Assembly: GCF_000300005.1 (NCBI RefSeq)
Contig: NC_018691.1
Span: 3,162,001 to 3,226,000 of the forward strand
Origin: Alloalcanivorax dieselolei B5
GTDB lineage: Bacteria > Pseudomonadota > Gammaproteobacteria > Pseudomonadales > Alcanivoracaceae
Reading direction: 5' to 3'
Length of the DNA stretch: 64,000 nucleotides
Position numbers and translations under genes: made by a program. Positions 33,954-42,253 of the stretch are shown in pieces (within the stretch, counting starts at the first letter, position 1; each line of letters opens with the position of its first letter). The notes beneath the pieces are model-generated. The model did not search any database and was not told where the DNA came from. It worked only from the letters and a program-made list of their open reading frames with translations.

Positions 33954-34872
33954 ATGGCTCCAACGCTTCCCCACGGTCCCGCAAAGATCGGTACCAGACT
34001 GGATGCTCGGCTGCTTTCGGCGCCACTGTATCAGTTTCGCCAATGGCGAGAGCGATACCCGCACCCGGGTGTTCTGGATACAAAGCCGCAATTTCACTGT
34101 CGACCTGCGTCTGCCCGAAACAGATGCCTTGCTTTCCGCCGCCCCCTTCTCCGATCAGAAGCCCTCACAACAAAACGCCCGTGCCAACAGCGAAGGCTGG
34201 TTCGCCCACACTCACTGGGATGGCCAGCAGCTGAGCTGGTCCGGCGGAAGCGACTTTCAGCTGCACACGCGCTGGCCGGAACCGGCGCTCTTGCAGCGGG
34301 TGGGGAACTGCCTGATCGAAACGGCACCCAGCGGCATCTATATGGAGGACTGGCGCCTGCAACCATCAGACGCCGGACCACTGGTGGGGCTGGAACTGAT
34401 CGAGGAGCGGAACCTGGAGACTGATCAGGTCCTGCATCGCGGCGGCGGCGTGATCATTTGCGGCGAGTACGCCGCTCTGGTACGCGGCCGCGCCGAGAGC
34501 ATCGATGACGCTCGCCCCAATGCCCTGCGCCAGCGCCTGCTGTCCGGCATCCGCGATAGTGACGCCTTGCTGGCATTCGAAACCTCCCTTGCCCACGGCA
34601 ACCTGACCGACGGCTTCACCATCACCCACACTTTGCAACCGGAACGTCAAGGTCAGCCGCTGATGCCGCTGGACGGATTTGAACCCCACGCCAGTGGTGA
34701 ACTGTGGCAACGGCTTGAAATCGAAGGGCGCAACAGCCTGCGACGTTATCGCGTTGACAGTGCCGAAGCCCGCTTTGTTTTTTCGCTGGCCACCCCCGCC
34801 GACGACAACGCCCGCGCCTGGTTCCAACAGGAAAGCGACACCCTTACCCGCTACACCCGAACGCTTCGTTAA
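33940..34872 (+). CDS. Protein of unknown function in the guanidine-riboswitch operon
   Basis: About 310 residues, no signal peptide and no membrane segment. I do not recognise the family. It looks rich in beta strands, with a repeated style of GWFAHTHWDGQQLSWSGG and EDWRLQPSDAGPLVGLELIE, then GGGVIICGEYAALVRGRAES and ITHTLQPERQGQ. That could be a double lipocalin-like or beta-barrel fold, but this is a guess. ATG at 33940 overlaps the oxygenase stop by 14 bases, so the two proteins are made together. It probably acts on, binds or relays the product of the oxygenase. Confidence 0.85.
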   Translation: MHLNEWLQRFPTVPQRSVPDWMLGCFRRHCISFANGESDTRTRVFWIQSRNFTVDLRLPETDALLSAAPFSDQKPSQQNARANSEGWFAHTHWDGQQLSWSGGSDFQLHTRWPEPALLQRVGNCLIETAPSGIYMEDWRLQPSDAGPLVGLELIEERNLETDQVLHRGGGVIICGEYAALVRGRAESIDDARPNALRQRLLSGIRDSDALLAFETSLAHGNLTDGFTITHTLQPERQGQPLMPLDGFEPHASGELWQRLEIEGRNSLRRYRVDSAEARFVFSLATPADDNARAWFQQESDTLTRYTRTLR

Positions 34873-34897
34873 CCCAACCCCATCTGGAGGTGCCTTC

Positions 34898-35989
34898 ATG
34901 GGAAAACTGATGACAGGTAAACCAACGCGAACCTGGCTGCATGCACTGTTGCTCATCGCCGGGCTGGCATTGTTATGGCCGCTACAGGCCAACGCCCAGC
35001 AAACCCGCTTCAAAGTGGCCTGGTCGATTTACTCCGGCTGGATGCCCTGGGGTTATGCCGCCGAACACGGCATTGTCGATAAATGGGCGGACAAGTACGG
35101 CATCGACATCGAGATGGTGCAGTTCAATGACTACATCGAATCAATCAACCAGTACACCGCCGGTGACTTCGATGCCTGCACCATGACCAATATGGATGCC
35201 CTCACCCTGCCCGCCGCCAGCGGTGTCGATACCACCGCTTTCATTCTCGGCGATTATTCCGACGGCAACGATGCCATCGTATTGAAGAACGGCACCACCA
35301 TGCGGGACATCAAGGGCCGCCGTGTCAATCTGGTGGAGCTGTCCGTGTCCCACTACCTGCTGGCGCGGGCGCTGGATATGCACGGTCTGTCGGAGAAGGA
35401 CGTCACCGTGGTGAACACCTCCGACGCCGACGCGGCCTCCTCCTTCCTGACTCGCGATGTCACCGCCGCCGCGGCCTGGAACCCGCAACTGAGCCGTATC
35501 ATGGCGCAATCCCCGGATGCGGTTCAGGTGTTTACCTCAAAACAGATTCCGGGTGAGATCATCGACATGATGGCGGCGAAAACCGAAGTGCTGAAAGACA
35601 ATCCGGCGCTGGCGAAGGCACTCACGGGCGCCTGGTTCGAGACCCTGGCGCTGATGCGATCCGACACCGATGCCGCCGCCGACGCGCGTGCCGAGATGGC
35701 CCGTGATTCCGGCACCGACCTGGCCGGCTATGACGCTCAGTTGGCGCTGACGCATATCTTTTACAGCCCGGCCGAGGCCCATCGTTTCACCGCTGCCCCC
35801 GGTCTGCGCGAGACCATGAACAAAGTGCGGCGGTTCTCCTTCGAGAAAGGCCTGCTGGGAGAAAGCACTCCCAGCCCCGATGCCATCGGCATGGCCTTTG
35901 ACGACGGCAGCCGGCTCGGCGACCAGCACAACGTAAAACTGCGCTTTGACGCCCGCTACGTGAAACTGGCGGCGGACGGTGGGCTATGA
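34898..35989 (+). CDS. ABC transporter substrate-binding protein of the urea-carboxylase-region type
   Basis: About 363 residues with a signal peptide ending in ANAQQ. The mature start FKVAWSIYSGWMPWGYAAEH and GDFDACTMTNMDALTLPAAS, then VNLVELSVSHYLLARALD, match the TIGR03427-like family of NMT1/TauA-fold receptors encoded near urea or guanidine carboxylase genes. A CTGGAGG stands before the ATG. No permease or ATPase gene follows, so it is an orphan receptor that must work with components elsewhere. It shares the operon led by the guanidine-II element. Confidence 0.88.
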   Translation: MGKLMTGKPTRTWLHALLLIAGLALLWPLQANAQQTRFKVAWSIYSGWMPWGYAAEHGIVDKWADKYGIDIEMVQFNDYIESINQYTAGDFDACTMTNMDALTLPAASGVDTTAFILGDYSDGNDAIVLKNGTTMRDIKGRRVNLVELSVSHYLLARALDMHGLSEKDVTVVNTSDADAASSFLTRDVTAAAAWNPQLSRIMAQSPDAVQVFTSKQIPGEIIDMMAAKTEVLKDNPALAKALTGAWFETLALMRSDTDAAADARAEMARDSGTDLAGYDAQLALTHIFYSPAEAHRFTAAPGLRETMNKVRRFSFEKGLLGESTPSPDAIGMAFDDGSRLGDQHNVKLRFDARYVKLAADGGL

Positions 35990-36114
35990 AAGCCGTCCGA
36001 AGGCAGCCCGATGTCCCACTGTTCGCCGGCTCGCTTACACGTAACACGCTGGCATACCAAACCTCAATCTTGCTTACCGACCATGGAGACATGAATTCAG
36101 AGGTCACCGCAAGA

Positions 36115-36192
36115 CCGCTGTAGGAGCTAGCCCTGCTGGCGAAGAGGGCACAAAGCCAAAAAAATCGCCAGCAGGGCTAGCTCCTACAGCGG
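36115..36192. repeat. REP-like palindromic element with perfect 28-base arms
   Basis: The arm starting CCGCTGTAGGAGCTAG (36115-36142) is fully repeated in inverse at 36165-36192, with a 22-base A-rich loop. Similar TGTAGGAGC palindromes are dispersed in pseudomonad and related genomes. It lies between the riboswitch operon and the converging enoyl-CoA hydratase gene and may end transcription from both sides. The rest of 35990-36285 shows no gene. Confidence 0.85.
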
Positions 36193-36285
36193 CTTCGTAA
36201 GGCGCTCCTTAGCATCGATCAGTATGTGGCGGACCTGCGCCCTCTCCACACAGGAAAAGACCACGATGCCCTCACATCCAGCGAA

Positions 36286-37068
36286 TCAGCCTCCTTTAAA
36301 GTGAGGCCGGCGTTTTTCCAGAAAGGCGCTGGCGCCTTCGACGAAGTCCTCGGAGGCGAACGTTTCCGCCGCGGTTTCCCGCTCCACCCGCAGACGCTCC
36401 ACCAGATCCGCCGGCAGCGCGGTGAACAGCCGCTTGATCGTGGCCTGAGCCAACGGCGGTCCGGCGGCGAGACGGCGGGCGTGTTTCAGCGCAGTTTCCA
36501 GAGCCGCGCCCTGCTCCGCGCGCACGTCAGCGAGACCGATATGAATTGCCTCGTCCAGTGACACTTCCTCACCGGTGAGCAGAATCCGGCGCGCCCGGCC
36601 AGCACCCACACGAAAAGGCAGTGCCCACCAAAGGGCGCCATCCGGCGCCGCGCCGACACGAATCTGAGCGGCGCAGAAACGGGCACCCTCCGCGGCCACC
36701 ATCAAATCACAACAGGCGGCCAGCCCCAGACCGGCACCGAAAGCGGGACCTTCCACCGCCGCTATATACAGCTTTTCCGACGTCAATATGCGTTGCAGCA
36801 AGGGGCCGCCCGCTTCCAGACGCTGGCGGATTTTCTCCACGTCACGAATGCGGCGCAGCGCATCCAGGTTACCACCGGCGGAGAACACTCCCCCCGCTCC
36901 GGTCAACACCATGACGCGCAGGCTGTCGTCGTTTTCAAACCGCTCCATGGCCTCCAACAGCCCCTCACGCACTCCAGGCGCGCCCATGGCGTTTCGCATG
37001 GCGTAGGCGTTGATGGTGACCACCGCCACCGCCTCCCGGGTTTCCATCAATACCGCTTGTTCCGTCAT
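36286..37068 (-). CDS. Enoyl-CoA hydratase/isomerase family protein
   Basis: About 260 residues, normal crotonase size. The oxyanion-hole segments VLTGAGGVFSAGGNL and AAVEGPAFGAGLGLAACCDLMVA are present, as is RVGAAPDGALWWALP where the catalytic acids of true hydratases lie: here the second position carries Asp rather than the usual Glu. ATG at 37068. It is the last gene of the minus-strand catabolic run, 4 bases after the acyl-CoA dehydrogenase. Confidence 0.91.
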   Translation of the reverse strand: MTEQAVLMETREAVAVVTINAYAMRNAMGAPGVREGLLEAMERFENDDSLRVMVLTGAGGVFSAGGNLDALRRIRDVEKIRQRLEAGGPLLQRILTSEKLYIAAVEGPAFGAGLGLAACCDLMVAAEGARFCAAQIRVGAAPDGALWWALPFRVGAGRARRILLTGEEVSLDEAIHIGLADVRAEQGAALETALKHARRLAAGPPLAQATIKRLFTALPADLVERLRVERETAAETFASEDFVEGASAFLEKRRPHFKGG

Positions 37069-37072
37069 CGTC

Positions 37073-38182
37073 TCAGGCCTCCATACGTTCGAGATAAAGT
37101 CGTCCGTTATGCGTGGCGTCACCGAGCAACCGGCTTAGTGCGTTCACGCGCAACAGATAACGGCCGATGCCGAGTTCCAGAGTCATGCCGATGCCACCGT
37201 GCATCTGAATCGCCTCCCGGCATACGCGGTCACCCACCGGTACCGCCAGCGCCATTGCCGCGAAGGCGTCGGCGTGGGCCGGTTCGTGGGTCAGACTTTG
37301 TGCCGCACCGGACACCAGCGAGCGCAGCATTTCCAGATCCGCATGCAGATCGCTGGCGCGATGTTGCAAAGCCTGGAAGCGAGCCAATTTAGTGCCGAAC
37401 TGCTCCCGCAGTCGCAGATAATCCAGGGTCTGCTCCAGGGCTCCCTCGCACGCGCCCAGGGTTTCCGCCGCCGCAGCCAGGGCACCATGGGCCAGCGCCG
37501 CATCCAGTGCCGCCCGTGCCTCCGCGCCGCGGGCCAGCACTGCCTCTTCCGGTAGCAAAACGCCATTGAAGGTGAGCGTCGCCAGGCTGCTGCCATCAAA
37601 GGCCGCGTAGGAAGCCACCGCCATTCCCTCCGTCTCCGGCGCCAGCAGCACCAGCGCGAGCTCACCATTCAATCGGCAGGACACGATGAACGCGTCGACA
37701 CCTGCGGCATCCATCACCGCTCTTTTACGGCCATTCAACACATAGCCCTGCTGGCATCGCTGACCCTCGATTGCCGTGTGATGGTGGTCATACCCGGCCC
37801 CATCTTCCAATGTGGCCAGTGTCAAAGCTGCGTCGCCGGTGGCTAACCGTCGCAGCCATTGATCCCGCAAGGCACTCGACGGCGAGCACGTCAACGCGGT
37901 GCCGCCCAGGATCAACGAGGAGAGAAAAGGCGAGCGCAGCTGGTCCCGGCCAAAACGACGGCACAACACCGTCAGCTCCACCGGCCCCATACCACCACCG
38001 CCGTACTCCTCGGGCAACGCGATCCCCAACAGACCCAACTCGGCCAGTTCATGCCACAAGGGCAGGCGGGCCACGTCGGCGGACAGCAGCGCCTGATCCC
38101 GGCGCGGGTCCCATTGTTTTTCCAGCAACCGTGCCACCGTGTCTTCGATGAGTTGCTGCTCTTCGGTCAACATAAACTCCAT
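37073..38182 (-). CDS. Acyl-CoA dehydrogenase, second (beta-like) subunit
   Basis: About 369 residues. The N-terminal helical part EEQQLIEDTVARLLEKQWDP and LGIALPEEYGGGGMGPVEL is typical, and the end IQMHGGIGMTLELGIGRYLL belongs to the C-terminal helical domain. Compared with the neighbour it lacks the usual central YSEPxAGSD FAD/substrate loop. Such shorter partner subunits occur in heterotetrameric dehydrogenases of steroid side-chain breakdown. The stop of the next gene lies within 9 bases of this start. Confidence 0.88.
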   Translation of the reverse strand: MEFMLTEEQQLIEDTVARLLEKQWDPRRDQALLSADVARLPLWHELAELGLLGIALPEEYGGGGMGPVELTVLCRRFGRDQLRSPFLSSLILGGTALTCSPSSALRDQWLRRLATGDAALTLATLEDGAGYDHHHTAIEGQRCQQGYVLNGRKRAVMDAAGVDAFIVSCRLNGELALVLLAPETEGMAVASYAAFDGSSLATLTFNGVLLPEEAVLARGAEARAALDAALAHGALAAAAETLGACEGALEQTLDYLRLREQFGTKLARFQALQHRASDLHADLEMLRSLVSGAAQSLTHEPAHADAFAAMALAVPVGDRVCREAIQMHGGIGMTLELGIGRYLLRVNALSRLLGDATHNGRLYLERMEA

Positions 38183-38190
38183 GGGATACC

Positions 38191-39384
38191 TCACAGATCG
38201 AGCACGTGCTTGGCGATGATATTGCGCTGCACTTCATTGGAGCCGGCGGCGATGGCCGGCCCTCGCAGGTAGTAGCGGGACTCCGCCACATAGCGGGCGT
38301 CGCCGCCGTCGTTCAACAGGTCCCGGGCCAAGTCGTCATAGGCGGCATCGGCGGCGAGCGCATCAACACCTGCGATGTCCATGATCGCTTCATCCACCGC
38401 CTGGTTAATGGCCACCCCTTTCAGGTTGAGTGATGAGGCGAAGACACCGATACGGCCATCGCGAATCAGCATTTCCAGACCACGGCGGGTAGCGAATTCG
38501 AGAGCTTTGACCTGCACCGCCACTTGAGCGATGCGCGCGTTGAGATCCGCTCGTTGATACAAGGTGCCAGAGGCATCCTGGTTGGTGTTGGCCAGCGCCA
38601 GCAGACGGCCCAGTTTGCGGCGCGCCTCGGCGTGACGAGAGGTGGCCAGTCGCTCGTGCTCGAGCAAGGCCTTGGCCGTGGTCCAGCCGGTGTTTTCCTC
38701 GCCGATACGCTGGTCCACCGGCACTTTGACATCTTCCAGCAACACCTGATTGAGCAAGTGCGCGCCATAGAAATGGTGGATCGGCTCGACACCGACCCCT
38801 TCACTGCGCATATCCAGCAGCAGGAAGGAAATACCTTTCTGCTTCTTGGCTTCGGGGTCGGTGCGCACCAGACAGAACATCCAGTCGGCATAGTGGGCAT
38901 AGCTGGTCCAGATCTTGCCACCGTTGACGCGGTAGTAATCCCCTTCACGAACCGCACGGGTCCGCAGCGCCGCCAGATCCGACCCCGCGGAAGGCTCCGA
39001 ATAGCCCTGGCACCACCATTGATCCATGTTCAAAGCGCCGGGCAGAAAGCGCTCCTTCTGCTCCTCGGTACCGTATTCCAGCAAGATCGGCCCCAGCATG
39101 CGGGTATTGAAAGGCGGTATGGAAGGCGCTCCGGCCAGTGCCATCTCTTCCTCGAAGACAAATCGCTTTTGCAGACTCCAGTCCGTGCCCCCCCAGCGTT
39201 TCGGCCAATGCACCGCACCCCAGCCCCGGGCAACCAGCTTGCGTTGCCAGGCGATCGTCTCGTCACGGCTGACGTCCCTGCCCTGTTCCACTTTCAGGCG
39301 AATGGACTCCGGCACTTCACTGGCCACGAACTCGCGAATCTCCTGTCGGAATCGGATTTCCTCCGATCGGCTCGGATCCGTCAT
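38191..39384 (-). CDS. Acyl-CoA dehydrogenase, first (alpha-like) subunit
   Basis: About 397 residues. WWCQGYSEPSAGSDLAALRT is the classic FAD-binding signature, KIWTSYAHYADWMFCLVRTD the next strand region, and the C-terminus GSNEVQRNIIAKHVLDL the conserved end. It starts at the ATG at 39384 after AGGAG. With the adjacent shorter gene it probably forms an alpha2beta2 enzyme that puts a 2,3 double bond into an acyl-CoA; the adjacent enoyl-CoA hydratase would take the next step. Confidence 0.92.
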   Translation of the reverse strand: MTDPSRSEEIRFRQEIREFVASEVPESIRLKVEQGRDVSRDETIAWQRKLVARGWGAVHWPKRWGGTDWSLQKRFVFEEEMALAGAPSIPPFNTRMLGPILLEYGTEEQKERFLPGALNMDQWWCQGYSEPSAGSDLAALRTRAVREGDYYRVNGGKIWTSYAHYADWMFCLVRTDPEAKKQKGISFLLLDMRSEGVGVEPIHHFYGAHLLNQVLLEDVKVPVDQRIGEENTGWTTAKALLEHERLATSRHAEARRKLGRLLALANTNQDASGTLYQRADLNARIAQVAVQVKALEFATRRGLEMLIRDGRIGVFASSLNLKGVAINQAVDEAIMDIAGVDALAADAAYDDLARDLLNDGGDARYVAESRYYLRGPAIAAGSNEVQRNIIAKHVLDL

Positions 39385-39535
39385 CTTCAAGCACTCCTGT
39401 TGATGGTTTACTGGTTTTGGGGCGACTGAGCCGACCCCGTCTGCTCTGGAGGGTTAAAAAATTGCCGGGAGCAATTTTTAACGTTGCTCCACGAAGGCCC
39501 GAAGGGTGACCGCCACGGACGGTGGTCATAAAAAA

Positions 39536-39556
39536 GCGCCGGCCAAAGGCCGGCGC
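39536..39556 (-). terminator. Rho-independent terminator after the porin gene
   Basis: A perfect 9-bp GC stem (GCGCCGGCC with GGCCGGCGC, AAA loop) is followed on the minus strand by TTTTTAT; a T-run on the other side would make it work on the plus strand too. It ends transcripts of the porin gene 150 bases downstream of its stop. The rest of 39385-39707 shows no gene and should hold the promoter of the acyl-CoA dehydrogenase genes. Confidence 0.88.
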
Positions 39557-39707
39557 AAAAAAGGACACGGCAGGCGGTGTCACAATCGACACTACATTCG
39601 ACACCACTCCGGCGATGGGGAGAGCATCCGCCCCGGAGAGTCTCGACACCGCCCGGACAACGTGGAGGATGTCCGGAGAACACACCGCATCCAGTGAACA
39701 ACGGCAT

Positions 39708-40844
39708 TCAGAACTTCAACTGGGCGCCGATGGACAGAGCCCACGGATCGCGACCGGCCAACGTGCCCACTTTGTCGCCGTGGGCATAATCCACGCCACG
39801 GTAGGCGGCGTTGTCGCCGTTTTTAGTCACCGTGTACATGGCATGCAGCAATACCGAATCACTGAGGGAATGGAATACACCAACGCTGTACTGATCCGCT
39901 TCATCGTCTCCAGCCTCCGACTCTTCAGCGTGGTTCCACTGCGCTGCCAGATTCCAACGTGGTGCCACCGTATATTGCGCTTGCAATCCATAGGCTTCGC
40001 GATCGAGAGACGCGAAATCATCCGGACTGATATCCTCGTAGATAGCACCAAGAGTCAAAGCCGAGAATTTATATTTGGCGAACACGCGCCAAGCATCAAG
40101 GCTCCCCCTGGTCGCAAAATCGGAGTAATGAATATAGGCACTGCTCAACTGCAGTCCGCCTCCCTTCCAGTCCAACCAAATGCTTGAACTGTCGCGATCA
40201 TTATCATCCGCGCTATTAACAGAGCCGGCCTGATCAGCCGCATACTGCAAAGCCACGTTGACACCAGCCAGGCGGAACTTCCAGTTCAGGCTGTTAGCGC
40301 CGAACAAATCCAGTCGGCCGCCGGCGCCCGCCGAGGGTGCGCCGAGAATAGCGTGGGAGTCAGCCACCGTGGTGTTGAAATAACCGAGATACGACACTCC
40401 CAGGTTCTTGAATGGCGTGTTGATGCGTCCCACCAGGAAAGTGCCCACTGGTGTACCCAATCCCAGAAAGCTGTCACGGGTAGTCCAGACGTCATTACCG
40501 TCGGTGTCATCCATGTCAACCTGCTGCTCGTACTGCCAGAGGAACGTATAATCCTCGTTGTAAGGCACCTCACCGCGAAAGCCAATCATCGTGGTGTTGC
40601 TGGAGACACCGATTCCGCCTTCGGAAAGCAGCGGCGAGGTGTCCGCTTGCGCATCACTGACATCGGAGTCCACGTAGTCCACCGACATGCGCAGCGCCCC
40701 ATACAACTCCATCTTCTTTTTAATCGCCTGTTCCGGATGAATAACGTCTTCCAGAACTTGAATATCCGCAGCCTGTGCTGACAGTGGCAGCAAAGCCATC
40801 AGCAGACCGGAGCCTGCCGCAGTGAAAAGAGGACGGATTGTCAT
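39708..40844 (-). CDS. Outer-membrane porin, general porin type
   Basis: About 378 residues with a signal peptide ending SAQAAD. MELYGALRMSVDYVDSD, TTMIGFRGE, LVGRINTPFKNLG and the last residues ALSIGAQLKF (terminal Phe) match the family and the porin at 5813. GAGGAGAAACTA precedes the ATG. A strong terminator follows, so its mRNA ends before the acyl-CoA dehydrogenase genes. It likely serves the nearby TAXI-TRAP uptake pathway. Confidence 0.91.
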   Translation of the reverse strand: MTIRPLFTAAGSGLLMALLPLSAQAADIQVLEDVIHPEQAIKKKMELYGALRMSVDYVDSDVSDAQADTSPLLSEGGIGVSSNTTMIGFRGEVPYNEDYTFLWQYEQQVDMDDTDGNDVWTTRDSFLGLGTPVGTFLVGRINTPFKNLGVSYLGYFNTTVADSHAILGAPSAGAGGRLDLFGANSLNWKFRLAGVNVALQYAADQAGSVNSADDNDRDSSSIWLDWKGGGLQLSSAYIHYSDFATRGSLDAWRVFAKYKFSALTLGAIYEDISPDDFASLDREAYGLQAQYTVAPRWNLAAQWNHAEESEAGDDEADQYSVGVFHSLSDSVLLHAMYTVTKNGDNAAYRGVDYAHGDKVGTLAGRDPWALSIGAQLKF

Positions 40845-40900
40845 TAGTTTCTCCTCGAATCGTTTTTTGTTGTTTCATTAGTACGGGTCAGAACCCGGAG

Positions 40901-42148
40901 TTATCTCCCGTTCAGTCGCGTCGCCACCGAACGATAGATTTGCGCGGAGACAAAAGACGGAGAGGCCTCCGCTAGTTGTTCCAGAATTTCCGCCTTCAGG
41001 GCGCGGGCACGAGCTCCGATTTCGTCCTGGCTCCGCTCCGGAGACAGCAGATCCAGTACATGCAAAGCCAGTTGCGGCTGGCCTTCCTCCCGCTTGCGCC
41101 GTGCCACCGCCAGCACCTGTTCGGGGTCACTGATTGCCTCGCGTAGCGCGGCCGCCACCGCATCAGGCTCCCCCGGATGCAGTTGGGTGGCATTGCGGTC
41201 CCACCAGCCGTTCTCCGAGCGCCAGATATCGCGCACGATGTACTCCGGCATCCCGTAGCTTGGCTTCATCAACGGATGGCCAAAGATCTCATCCGGGTAG
41301 GCGATGTCGTGCAGGATCTCCGCTTCGGTCATACCGCGATTCATTCGCTTCACGGTTTCCTCTCGCAGATAGCGCAAAGCCTTGATGGTGAGGGCCATCG
41401 CTTCACGAACCGCTTCCCGGCCTTCGATCGGCTTGCCGAATTCGGGAATCAGCATTTCCGGCTCCAGCGCCAGCAGCTTTTCCATGGTTTCCGCCCAGCG
41501 CACCGGATCACGCAGCGTGCGCAGCGGCGTGCCGATATTGGGAATGGATTTGATGAAGGCCGGGCCGGCATAAAGGATCCTTTCCTCCGGCAACCACAAC
41601 GCCATGGCGTCATCGGTTTCCGAAGGCGATTCCAGAATCTCCACCTGACGATCTCCACCCTCGATGACATAGCGTTCGCGGAAGGTGACATCCGGATAGG
41701 TGAACCATTTTTGCGGCGCGGTTTCCGGAAATTGGGAATTGAACTGCAGACCATTGAGATGCGCCTGCAAGCCCCAGGTCTCCTGGTAGCGGTCATAGCG
41801 ACGCGGCAGGTTGGCCTGAGCCACCATTTTCGGCCGCGGGTGACCGCGCTCGGCGGCGTCCGCCAGCCAGCTGTGAGCACCGTGGTTGTAACCTAAATGG
41901 CCGTGACTATAGACAATCGCCAGCACCGGTTTATCGGTAAGCTGGCGAATGTGTTCGATCATCGACCGGGTGATCTTGCCGCCGGGGCCGGAGTCAGTGA
42001 CCACCACGCCATTAGCGGTTTCCACCACCACACTGTTGCCCTGCCCTCCGAGCAAATGGACACCGGGAGCGATCGTCTTGAGATCCTTGTTGGCGAGCAG
42101 AAATTCGCCCAGGATCGGCGATTCCTGCTTGTTGCTGTTGCCCGTCAT
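40901..42148 (-). CDS. Alkylsulfatase-like metallo-beta-lactamase-fold protein with a degenerate metal site
   Basis: About 415 residues. The fold is clear from VVVETANGVVVTDSGPGG and IVYSHGHLGYNHGAHSW, and the C-terminal helical part resembles alkylsulfatase dimerisation domains (WWDRNATQLHPGEPDA). The HxHxDH signature reads HGHLGY, so the Asp and second His of the second metal site are missing, while the paralogue at 50256 keeps HGHLDH. The GGH-like TDDAMALWLPEERILYAGPA strand follows. CAGGAG lies before the ATG. It may be a one-metal enzyme or no longer a hydrolase. Confidence 0.88.
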   Translation of the reverse strand: MTGNSNKQESPILGEFLLANKDLKTIAPGVHLLGGQGNSVVVETANGVVVTDSGPGGKITRSMIEHIRQLTDKPVLAIVYSHGHLGYNHGAHSWLADAAERGHPRPKMVAQANLPRRYDRYQETWGLQAHLNGLQFNSQFPETAPQKWFTYPDVTFRERYVIEGGDRQVEILESPSETDDAMALWLPEERILYAGPAFIKSIPNIGTPLRTLRDPVRWAETMEKLLALEPEMLIPEFGKPIEGREAVREAMALTIKALRYLREETVKRMNRGMTEAEILHDIAYPDEIFGHPLMKPSYGMPEYIVRDIWRSENGWWDRNATQLHPGEPDAVAAALREAISDPEQVLAVARRKREEGQPQLALHVLDLLSPERSQDEIGARARALKAEILEQLAEASPSFVSAQIYRSVATRLNGR

Positions 42149-42253
42149 GACATATCTCCTGCGTTATCACCGGCGGCGGGGCGGGCACAGGGACGCCCGT
42201 AACGGCCACCGGTGGTGCCGTTGGAAAAAAGGAAAAAACAGGTGATTCAGTGT

